5,103 nucleotides of DNA from Desulfurobacteriaceae bacterium (GTDB lineage: Bacteria; Aquificota; Aquificia; Desulfurobacteriales; Desulfurobacteriaceae): NCBI GenBank assembly GCA_027064485.1, contig JAMOPR010000296.1, positions 1 through 5,103 on the forward strand, read 5' to 3'. Positions 1-5,103 of the stretch are shown piece after piece. The position numbers were made by a program, and so were the translations under genes. The notes beneath the pieces are model-generated. The model did no database searches and was not told the DNA's origin. It saw only the letters and a program-made list of their open reading frames with translations. Numbering within the stretch: position 1 is the first letter of the stretch; every line of letters begins with the position of its first letter.

Positions 1-162
1 TTGAATTATACTGTAGAACGTCTTGTGGCTTCTTCTAATTTGCCTAAAGATGTTTTGGATAAGAAGATAAAGCAGATGAAACTGTGCCCTGAGTGTAGGA
101 AGAAGGTAGCAGTGTCTAAGCTGGTTTTTAACTTTCCTGGTAAAAAGAGGAGGAAGAAATGA
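1..162 (+). CDS. hycF: HycF/HyfH-like iron-sulfur subunit of formate hydrogenlyase (C-terminal 53 residues only)
   Basis: An open frame enters at base 1 and ends at TGA 160-162, giving 53 residues. The TTG at base 1 is just where the window cuts the gene, not a credible start. The fragment holds a CPEC motif (codons at 85-96) followed by a basic segment and a Lys/Arg-rich end (GKKRRKK). In E. coli HycF and HyfH, an 8Fe ferredoxin-like domain is followed by a C-terminal cysteine region that ends in a CPEC(K/R) motif, and this tail matches it in place and form. The [4Fe-4S] motifs and the first CxxC pair would lie upstream and are not seen. The family relays electrons between formate dehydrogenase and the hydrogenase small subunit on the cytoplasmic side. 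The stop overlaps the next start as ATGA, and the next gene encodes HycG, so position supports the call. The fragment alone would be weak evidence; context makes it fairly sure. Confidence 0.8.
   Translation: MNYTVERLVASSNLPKDVLDKKIKQMKLCPECRKKVAVSKLVFNFPGKKRRKK
148..153 (+). promoter_or_regulatory. Shine-Dalgarno for hycG
   Basis: AGGAGG lies 5 bases upstream of the ATG at 159, a near-perfect anti-16S match at standard spacing that fixes the hycG start. It sits inside the last codons of the upstream gene, where it encodes the Arg-Arg of its basic tail, so the tail composition partly reflects the ribosome binding site. Confidence 0.85.
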
Positions 163-977
163 AAAAGCTTTATGAAATTCCAGAGGAAATTAGAAGTTTA
201 AATACGGAAGAGTTGAAGTTAAAACTGCTAAAAGATATAAGGAGAAGTTTTTACGTTTATAGAGTTGATACTGGTTCTTGCAACGGTTGCGAAATAGAGA
301 TATTCGCTGCAATAACTCCAAGGTGGGACCCGGAGCGTTTTGGATTTAAATTGGTTGCTTCTCCAAGACATGCTGATATACTCCTTTGCACTGGTCCTCT
401 TACAAGAATGATGAGATACCCGCTATTAAGAGCTTATGAAGCAGCACCTGACCCGAAAATAGTTGTAGCTGTTGGTGCTTGTGGTTGTTCGGGAGGTATT
501 TTCCACGATTCTTATGCTATTTGGAGTGGTATAGATTCCCATCTTCCAGTTGACCTTTACATACCTGGGTGTCCTCCTCATCCGGCGACAATTATACATG
601 GTTTAGCAATTGCTCTTGGTTTACTTCAGCAGAAGTTAAAACATAAAGTTCATGAGGATGATACAGGAGAACCTCCTTACATAGAGAAGCCTGTATTAGG
701 TAATATCCTTTTTGAGAGGGATGTATATAAAGAGTGCAGATTATTAATGGGATATTTCTGGGGAAGATTTTTATACGAAAGATATATGAAACTGTTCCGG
801 GAGGTAAAGAATCCTTTTGATGTTGCTGAGACGGTTAAGGTTTTGAATCAGCTTATAGAAGAGGAGGAAGACCCAAGATTTGCAGAGTGTATGAGGATTC
901 TTCACGAAAGAGTTTATAAACCTTGGGTAAAGGCGATTTTGTCTGGGGAAAGAAAGTATCCTGTAATGCCAAGTTAA
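159..977 (+). CDS. hycG: Formate hydrogenlyase / group 4 [NiFe] hydrogenase small subunit (NuoB-like)
   Basis: This 272-residue protein is the small (electron-transfer) subunit of a membrane-bound group 4a hydrogenase. It carries the single proximal [4Fe-4S] cluster next to the NiFe site of the large subunit. The ligands are visible: C41 and C44 in GSCNGCEIEI, C108 in GACGCSGG and C138 in IPGCPP, as in NuoB and HycG. Similarity to E. coli HycG runs the full length as I recall that sequence: the pre-motif KxIRRSxYVYRVD, SPRHADILL (68-76), APDPKI (96-101), GGIFHD (112-117), and the C-terminal part with an EDPR motif. Length is close to E. coli HycG (about 255). A second cysteine, C110, replaces the Asn I recall in E. 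coli. Plain NuoB of complex I is shorter and lacks the long C-terminal part, so a hydrogenase is favoured. The start is set by the AGGAGG at 148-153. It overlaps the hycF-like stop by 4 bases and is followed after 9 bases by hycH. Confidence 0.95.
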   Translation: MKKLYEIPEEIRSLNTEELKLKLLKDIRRSFYVYRVDTGSCNGCEIEIFAAITPRWDPERFGFKLVASPRHADILLCTGPLTRMMRYPLLRAYEAAPDPKIVVAVGACGCSGGIFHDSYAIWSGIDSHLPVDLYIPGCPPHPATIIHGLAIALGLLQQKLKHKVHEDDTGEPPYIEKPVLGNILFERDVYKECRLLMGYFWGRFLYERYMKLFREVKNPFDVAETVKVLNQLIEEEEDPRFAECMRILHERVYKPWVKAILSGERKYPVMPS

Positions 978-981
978 GGAG
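976..981 (+). promoter_or_regulatory. Shine-Dalgarno for hycH
   Basis: AAGGAG overlaps the TAA stop of hycG and ends 5 bases before the ATG at 987. It fills most of the 9-base gap, which leaves no room for a separate promoter and implies cotranscription. Confidence 0.8.
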
Positions 982-986
982 ATAGA

Positions 987-1328
987 ATGGTAGAGGTTTA
1001 TAAGGTTTATCGCCGTGAAGGGTCTCCTAAACGTTGTAATAAGCAATATGAGTATATAAAGTTTGTTGCTGTTAGTGTGGGGCATGGTGCTGGTGTAATA
1101 GATTTTATGAAAAAGGTCTTAACTATGACTGATGAAGAATATGATGATGTGGTTAATAGATGCGGAGAATATGGTAGGTTTAAACTTGGTAATTTAAAGA
1201 AGTTCTATGAAATAGAGATTTTCCCTGAGCATGCAGCGAAACTGAAAGATGAAATGCCTGAAGGAGCACTCAAAGATGTGATTTCTGATTTAAAAGAGGG
1301 ATTTCTTGTAATAAGAAAGGTGTTTTAA
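987..1328 (+). CDS. hycH: HycH-family formate hydrogenlyase accessory/maturation protein
   Basis: This 113-residue soluble protein has no signal peptide, membrane segment or cofactor motif; its two cysteines (in KRCNK and NRCGEYG) are isolated. The recognisable stretch is residues 26-43, VAVSVGHGAGVIDFMKKV, which matches the conserved (A/S)(I/V)GHxxGVID segment of E. coli HycH, followed as there by an acidic helix with EEY. It is somewhat shorter than E. coli HycH (136). The family is needed for assembly of formate hydrogenlyase and is thought to assist large-subunit maturation, but its biochemical action is not established. The gene order HycG-HycH-HycI supports the call independently. The stop TAA shares its last base with the next ATG (TAATG), so translation of the protease is probably coupled. 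The start at 987 is supported by AAGGAG at 976-981. Confidence 0.87.
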   Translation: MVEVYKVYRREGSPKRCNKQYEYIKFVAVSVGHGAGVIDFMKKVLTMTDEEYDDVVNRCGEYGRFKLGNLKKFYEIEIFPEHAAKLKDEMPEGALKDVISDLKEGFLVIRKVF

Positions 1329-1771
1329 TGAGAATTGCTCTGCTTACGATAGGGAATCCTTTAAGAGGAGATGACGGAGTAGCGGAAGAACTTGGTAAAC
1401 TTGTAGAAGAAAAGTTAAAGGTAAAGGTATTCTATGGAGGCAATGCTCCTGAGAATGTTGTTAATCAGATACGCAAGTATTCTCCTGATTTGTTGATTGT
1501 AGTTGATGCGGTTGTTGGTATTGGGGAGGGGGAAGTTCACTTTTTTGAATTGAGAGAAGAGAAAAATATTTTGTATACTACTCACAATATTCCTGTTTAT
1601 CGCCTCATTCAATATCTTGAAACTTTTGTGCCAAAAGTTCTCTTTTTGGGTATCGGTATAGACGGAAGAAAGGCTTTATGGATAAAAGAAGGTATAAGTG
1701 AAAATTCCCAGAAGGCGGTTTTAAAAGCATTTGAGCTGTTGGAAGACGTATTAGGTTCATGTTTGGAATAG
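1328..1771 (+). CDS. hycI: Hydrogenase maturation endopeptidase, HycI family (peptidase M52)
   Basis: This 147-residue protease removes the C-terminal peptide of the hydrogenase large subunit once nickel is in place, closing the active site. The nickel-sensing triad is visible: D16 in GNPLRGDDGV, D60 in LLIVVDAV and H86 in YTTHNIP, corresponding to D16, D62 and H90 of E. coli HycI. Other family signatures are GGNAPEN (37-43), matching GGSAPEN of HycI, and LFLGI before the C-terminal helix. It is slightly shorter than E. coli HycI (156). The match is closer to HycI than to HyaD, HybD or HoxM-type proteases, which suits a group 4 hydrogenase. The ATG overlaps the hycH stop by one base and is preceded by AAGGTG at 1317-1322, 5 bases away. 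It is the last gene of the plus-strand operon; its stop lies 4 bases from the stop of the opposing gene. Its substrate, the HycE-like large subunit, must be upstream of the window. Confidence 0.94.
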   Translation: MRIALLTIGNPLRGDDGVAEELGKLVEEKLKVKVFYGGNAPENVVNQIRKYSPDLLIVVDAVVGIGEGEVHFFELREEKNILYTTHNIPVYRLIQYLETFVPKVLFLGIGIDGRKALWIKEGISENSQKAVLKAFELLEDVLGSCLE

Positions 1772-1775
1772 CTAT

Positions 1776-2786
1776 CTAATGTAGCAAGCTTTTAATCCAT
1801 TCTGGAGAAAGACCGCTTTTGAAGATTAAAAAAGCTTCTGTTTCTCTTGTCATGTAAGTATGCCATACTCCGTATATTTTGAAGATTTCTATTATTCCGA
1901 AGAATACTATAACGACTAAACCTGCGTGAACAAGCGATGAAATTTCTCTACCAAGAATGGTTGTTTTTATTGAGTTTGTAGAACAATTTTTTTGGCAGTC
2001 AAGGCAAGCCATGCATTCTGTGTTGTTAAACTCTTTCATGTTGAACGGAGATAAACCCATAGGGCAAACATCACACGTTTTACACTGATTACAGCTGTTT
2101 TCTTTCCTTCTTATTCTTGTTATAGAAAATAGGTTAAAGATTCCATAGAGCGCTCCTAAAGGGCATAAATACCTGCACCAAAATCTTGGTATTAAGATGG
2201 AAAGGGTGAAAAGAACAGCGATTATTACAGTAGCTACGGGATGTCCCCCTTTTAGTAGTTCAATCCACCATTTGAAAAGTGATATGTCTGCTGATGCATT
2301 CGAAGTTTGAGCCATCATAATCATTGCCTGGAAGGGGAAGGACATCATCGTATGTATGAACCATCCCAAAATTAAAAATTTTGGCGTTCTGAGTGTGAAA
2401 TCTAATAGTGGATAGAATCGCCAGTTTTTGAGTTTTTTTCCTGTCCTTGAAAAAAAATTTAGGGGGAGAAATTTTTTTCTTGTGGTTACCAAAAAGTCTG
2501 TAATAGTTCCTACTATACATATGTATGAACAGAAAACTTTTCCTATAAGAAGGGTTGTAATTATTGAGGTTAAAATGAATGCCATTGCCGCTGGATGGTA
2601 AGGGTCTGTAATGCCCGTTTTTATTTTCATTAGTATGTCAAACACTCCTACTATGGGGCAGAAGGCGTCTATAGCGTTGGGGCGAGGTGTTCCTGTAAAT
2701 ACGAATTCGTAATACCTATAAATTATCCAAATGGTTAAAATTAGGAAGAAGAGTTGAATAATTGGTCTTGGTTTTGGAAAGTTCAT
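1776..2786 (-). CDS. NapH/NosR-type polytopic membrane protein with two [4Fe-4S] cluster motifs
   Basis: This 336-residue integral membrane protein belongs to the NapH/NosR/CcoG-like group that moves electrons between the quinone pool and soluble redox partners. Hydrophobic segments lie near residues 9-30, 66-85, 134-158, 184-201 and 285-302. Two CxxxC motifs sit at membrane boundaries: FC86SYIC90 and WC204RYLC208P, typical of the Fer4_5 domain. An early FCP (C43) is also typical. A ferredoxin-like loop follows with C232, C235, C238, C241-Pro and C258, C261, C264, C268. Positive charges flank residues 103-123 and 224-228, placing the clusters in the cytoplasm. The first cluster has CX2CX2CX2CP rather than the usual CX2CX2CX3CP. 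It overlaps hisZ by 4 bases (ATGA), with only a weak purine-rich ribosome site, so translational coupling is likely. No nap, nos or cco partner is nearby, so the specific pathway and gene symbol cannot be given. Confidence 0.85.
   Translation of the reverse strand: MNFPKPRPIIQLFFLILTIWIIYRYYEFVFTGTPRPNAIDAFCPIVGVFDILMKIKTGITDPYHPAAMAFILTSIITTLLIGKVFCSYICIVGTITDFLVTTRKKFLPLNFFSRTGKKLKNWRFYPLLDFTLRTPKFLILGWFIHTMMSFPFQAMIMMAQTSNASADISLFKWWIELLKGGHPVATVIIAVLFTLSILIPRFWCRYLCPLGALYGIFNLFSITRIRRKENSCNQCKTCDVCPMGLSPFNMKEFNNTECMACLDCQKNCSTNSIKTTILGREISSLVHAGLVVIVFFGIIEIFKIYGVWHTYMTRETEAFLIFKSGLSPEWIKSLLH
2451..2478. repeat. Perfect A/T inverted repeat (10-bp arms, 8-base loop) inside the NapH-like gene
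   Basis: The arms AAAAAAATTT (2451-2460) and AAATTTTTTT (2469-2478) are exact inverted repeats around the loop AGGGGGAG. It lies in the coding sequence for the charged cytoplasmic loop KKFLPLNFF of the membrane protein. It ends in a T run on either strand, but the stem has no GC pairs, so a strong intrinsic terminator is unlikely. The repeat is seen directly; any role is unknown. Confidence 0.6.
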
Positions 2787-4048
2787 TGTTGATTCTCTTT
2801 TGTTATGATTGATATAACTGATTCTATTAGTTTATCTCCGTTAAGTGCGAAGTGTTTTTGGGGACTTAAGTATATGTTGTGAGGAGCTTTGTTTTTTCTG
2901 TTAAGAACGATAACATATTTGTATCCTTTCTCAAATGCTGTTTTTATTGATTCTTCCGCTTTTCTTTTTATTATGTCTCTCGCAACGGAAAATCCCCTCT
3001 CCCTCAACCCCTTTGCCACTTCGTAAGCCAATTTCCTTTCTTTTTTAAGGTCTATGATGTAAAAGTCCTTCTTTTCTTCTTCAAATATTCCTTTTTTCTC
3101 GAGAAGTTCCTGCAGAGAATCAACGTTTATGGCTATGCCCGTTGCAGGTAAATTCCTGCCGAACTTTTTGAGTAACTGGTCGTATCTTCCCCCTGAGGCT
3201 AAGGAGCAGCCCAGCAGTGGGTGAAAAACTTCGTAAGTTATCCCTGTGTGGTATTTCATTCCTTTCTTTTCCGAAAGGTCAAATATGACTTTGCTTTCAA
3301 ATCCGTAGCTTTTAAGGATTTCAAATATCTCTTTTAGCCTTTTTATTGCCGATAGCGATTGCTTGTTGGAAAACGTTTGGGCTGCCTTGTCAAGAATTTC
3401 CTCTTTGCCGTAGAGGTCGAGGAGGGTGAGGATTTTTTCTCTCCTTTCGCCGGTTATTTTATGCTCTTCTATGAAAAGTTCTATACCTGAAATGTCCTTT
3501 GAGGAGAGGAGTTTTGTGAAGGAGGTGGGGGAGGGGATTTTTAGTTCTTCTATTACGCCATCAATAAACTTAGAGTTTCCTATGTCAATCTGGAAAGATT
3601 TCAATCCCAGCTTTTCCAAAACGTTCACGATAATGGAAACTATTTCTGCGTCAGCTTCTGGCTCGTTAACACCTATAAGCTCAAAACCTATCTGGTAAGT
3701 TTCTCTTTTTCCTTCTTGGTCTCTAAAAACTTTTCCTTTATAGTAGAAGCGGAAAGGAGGGTTTTCATCTTTGAACGAAGAAGCTACTATTCTGGCAACC
3801 TGCGGCGTAAAGTCTGGGCGGACTGCCATTAGTTTCCCTGTTTCCCTGTCAACAACTTTAAAAGATATCTCCTCAAAACGTTCATCAACTGCCTTGAAGG
3901 TAGATAAAAACTCTATTGTGGGGGGAATCAGTAGGTCGTATCCCCACAGCTTTATTACCTGCTCCATAATAGTAAAGAGCTTTTCTCTTTTAGCTGTTTC
4001 GTTAGGTAGAAGCGTTTTAAATCCTTTCGGAATTTCCGTTATACCCAT
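2783..4048 (-). CDS. hisZ: ATP phosphoribosyltransferase regulatory subunit HisZ
   Basis: HisZ is a catalytically inactive histidyl-tRNA synthetase paralogue that pairs with the short form of HisG to form the first, histidine-feedback-controlled enzyme of histidine synthesis. The 421-residue protein shows the class II synthetase core: IPKGFKTLLP at the N-terminus, MAVRPDFTPQVAR (74-86, motif of the ATP/His fold), FRDQEGKRETYQIGFELIG (108-126), GMKYHTGITYEVF (263-275) and ASGGRYDQLLKKFG (284-297). The RETYQIGFELIG form and the altered GMKYHTG, in place of the synthetase GLDYYT, favour HisZ over HisS. A C-terminal region (about 328-415) with a KERKLAYEVAKGLRERGFSV pattern resembles the anticodon-binding domain retained in longer HisZ proteins. 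The ATG lies one base after the thrC stop, with a modest purine-rich AGGG about 9 bases upstream; the stop overlaps the next gene as ATGA. A divergent HisS is the main alternative. hisG is not in the window. Confidence 0.92.
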   Translation of the reverse strand: MGITEIPKGFKTLLPNETAKREKLFTIMEQVIKLWGYDLLIPPTIEFLSTFKAVDERFEEISFKVVDRETGKLMAVRPDFTPQVARIVASSFKDENPPFRFYYKGKVFRDQEGKRETYQIGFELIGVNEPEADAEIVSIIVNVLEKLGLKSFQIDIGNSKFIDGVIEELKIPSPTSFTKLLSSKDISGIELFIEEHKITGERREKILTLLDLYGKEEILDKAAQTFSNKQSLSAIKRLKEIFEILKSYGFESKVIFDLSEKKGMKYHTGITYEVFHPLLGCSLASGGRYDQLLKKFGRNLPATGIAINVDSLQELLEKKGIFEEEKKDFYIIDLKKERKLAYEVAKGLRERGFSVARDIIKRKAEESIKTAFEKGYKYVIVLNRKNKAPHNIYLSPQKHFALNGDKLIESVISIITKENQQ

Positions 4049-4049
4049 T

Positions 4050-5103
4050 TTAGAACCCTAAGTGTTTAATTATTTCTTTTCTATCTGCCGGAAGCGTTAT
4101 AGGTTTAACGCCCATAGATATGGCAGTATCCGGGTCTTTAAGTCCGTGACCTGTTAAGGTGCAGACTATCACGTCACCTTTTTCGAACATTCCTTTCTCT
4201 TTCACAGATTTTATGACTCCAGCGATTGATGCTGCAGAAGCCGGTTCACAGAATATTCCTTCCGTTCTCGCTACTAATCTGTAAGCTTCAAGTATTTCTT
4301 CATCGGTTACCATATCAATAAATCCACCCGATTCGTTCGCAGCGTTAACTGCTCCTTTCCAACTTGCCGGATTCCCTATCCTTATGGCAGTTGCTATCGT
4401 TTCCGGATTTTTAACAGGGTGCCCTAAAACTATTGGTGCAGCCCCTGCCGCCTGCCATCCGCACATTTTAGGTTTTGAATCAACTTTACCGGCTTCAAAA
4501 TATTCCTTGTATCCCATCCAGTAAGCAGTAATATTTCCGGCGTTTCCTACAGGTATAAAGTGGTAATCGGGAGCTCTGCCTAACTGTTCGCATATTTCAA
4601 ACGCTGCCGTTTTCTGCCCTTGAAGTCTATATGGGTTTATCGAATTGACGATAGTTATAGGATACTCTGCACCTATTTCCCTTACTATTTCTAATGCTTG
4701 GTCAAAGTTGCCTTTTATCTGAATAACTTCTGCGCCATACATTACTGCTTGAGAGAGTTTACCTAAAGCAATTTTGCCTTCCGGTATTAAAACTACCGCT
4801 TTTAATCCTGCCTTTGCAGCGTAGGCTGCAGCTGATGCCGATGTATTTCCGGTTGATGCGCAGATAACGGCTTTTGCTCCTTCTTCCACTGCTTTTGAAA
4901 CAGCCATTGTCATTCCGCGGTCTTTAAAGGAACCTGTAGGATTGAGTCCTTCAAACTTTAGATAGAGTTTTATGCCCGGTTTAATGGCTTTTGCTAAGTT
5001 TTCTGCTTCTATTAAGGGAGTGTTGCCTTCTAAAAGGGTAATTACGGGTGTTGAATCTGTTACGGGAAGGTATTCTCTAAACTCCTCTATTATGCCTTTC
5101 CAC
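4050..5103 (-). CDS. thrC: Threonine synthase (lacks only the extreme N-terminus at the window edge)
   Basis: Threonine synthase (EC 4.2.3.1) converts O-phosphohomoserine to threonine, a cytoplasmic PLP enzyme of the fold type II family. The frame stays open to the window edge: whole codons begin at 5102 with WKGIIEEF and YLPV, the typical N-terminus of bacterial ThrC, so only a few residues are missing. A downstream ATG at 4913 is internal (the M of DRGM) and is not the start. Of 350 visible residues, key motifs are [10 protein letters not shown] with the PLP lysine at visible residue 60 (codon 4925-4923), STGNTSASA (83-91, cofactor phosphate region), [13 protein letters not shown] (153-165), PVGNAGN (184-190, phosphate loop) and a C-terminal [10 protein letters not shown]. 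Length equals the compact 350-residue ThrC of Bacillus subtilis and is unlike the longer E. coli/yeast type. It heads the visible part of the minus-strand block; hisZ begins one base after its stop. Its promoter is outside the window. Confidence 0.97.
   Translation of the reverse strand, partial: WKGIIEEFREYLPVTDSTPVITLLEGNTPLIEAENLAKAIKPGIKLYLKFEGLNPTGSFKDRGMTMAVSKAVEEGAKAVICASTGNTSASAAAYAAKAGLKAVVLIPEGKIALGKLSQAVMYGAEVIQIKGNFDQALEIVREIGAEYPITIVNSINPYRLQGQKTAAFEICEQLGRAPDYHFIPVGNAGNITAYWMGYKEYFEAGKVDSKPKMCGWQAAGAAPIVLGHPVKNPETIATAIRIGNPASWKGAVNAANESGGFIDMVTDEEILEAYRLVARTEGIFCEPASAASIAGVIKSVKEKGMFEKGDVIVCTLTGHGLKDPDTAISMGVKPITLPADRKEIIKHLGF

Noticed and set aside
771..1085. Minus-strand open frame of 104 codons
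   Set aside because: It lies antisense across the end of hycG and the start of hycH, both strongly supported, and its translation shows no family motif.
1415..1612. Minus-strand open frame of 65 codons
   Set aside because: Antisense shadow of hycI, whose catalytic residues D60 and H86 are encoded in the same stretch on the plus strand.
1786..1837. Inverted repeat AAGCTTTTAATC / GATTAAAAAAGCTT as a bidirectional terminator
   Set aside because: The stem is mostly A/T with a 2-base bulge and a long loop, lies in the coding end of the membrane protein gene, and lacks a GC-rich stem next to a T run; kept only as a possibility in the findings.
2260..2520. Second minus-strand frame of 86 codons inside the NapH-like gene
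   Set aside because: The overlapping frame encodes continuous membrane segments and cysteine motifs; this one has no recognisable features or ribosome site.
3426..4061. Two plus-strand frames (3426-3698 and 3771-4061)
   Set aside because: Antisense shadows of hisZ: Ser-rich translations without motifs, opposite conserved class II synthetase motifs.
4050..4913. ATG at 4913 as the start of threonine synthase
   Set aside because: The same frame continues to the window edge and encodes the PLP-lysine motif GSFKDRG and the typical [13 protein letters not shown]-terminus, so this Met is internal.

Overview
The window is a gene-dense, AT-rich bacterial segment with no non-coding gap longer than 9 bases. 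It holds two convergent gene blocks whose stop codons lie 4 bases apart. Arginine is mostly encoded by AGA/AGG and the proteins are rich in Lys, Glu and Ile. Together with a group 4 hydrogenase, this points to an anaerobic, probably thermophilic, hydrogen- or formate-metabolising bacterium. A low-GC Aquificota (Desulfurobacteriales-like) or a Nautiliales-like Campylobacterota would fit. This placement is inference; no marker gene here fixes it.

Plus strand, 1-1771: the distal end of a formate hydrogenlyase (group 4a [NiFe] hydrogenase) operon in the same order as Escherichia coli hycF-hycG-hycH-hycI. It starts with the C-terminal tail of a HycF/HyfH-like iron-sulfur subunit cut by the window edge. 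Then come the complete HycG/HyfI-like hydrogenase small subunit, a HycH-like accessory protein and a HycI-like protease that matures the large subunit. The large subunit, the membrane subunits and any formate dehydrogenase would lie upstream, outside the window. The junctions are ATGA (4-base overlap), a 9-base gap carrying a Shine-Dalgarno, and TAATG (1-base overlap), so the genes are almost certainly one transcript.

Minus strand, 5103-1776: threonine synthase (ThrC, nearly complete, lacking only its extreme N-terminus), then HisZ (regulatory subunit of ATP phosphoribosyltransferase), then a NapH/NosR-type polytopic membrane protein with two [4Fe-4S] motifs. ThrC and HisZ are one base apart, and HisZ and the membrane protein overlap by 4 bases (ATGA). 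Two amino-acid biosynthesis genes are thus coupled to a membrane electron-transfer protein with no obvious metabolic link to them.

I found no RNA gene, mobile element, CRISPR array or convincing intrinsic terminator. The points most worth a second look are the orphan NapH-like protein, whose first cluster motif has atypical CX2CX2CX2CP spacing, a perfect A/T hairpin inside that gene, and the tight convergence of the two operons. I see no clear sign of a wholly new system.
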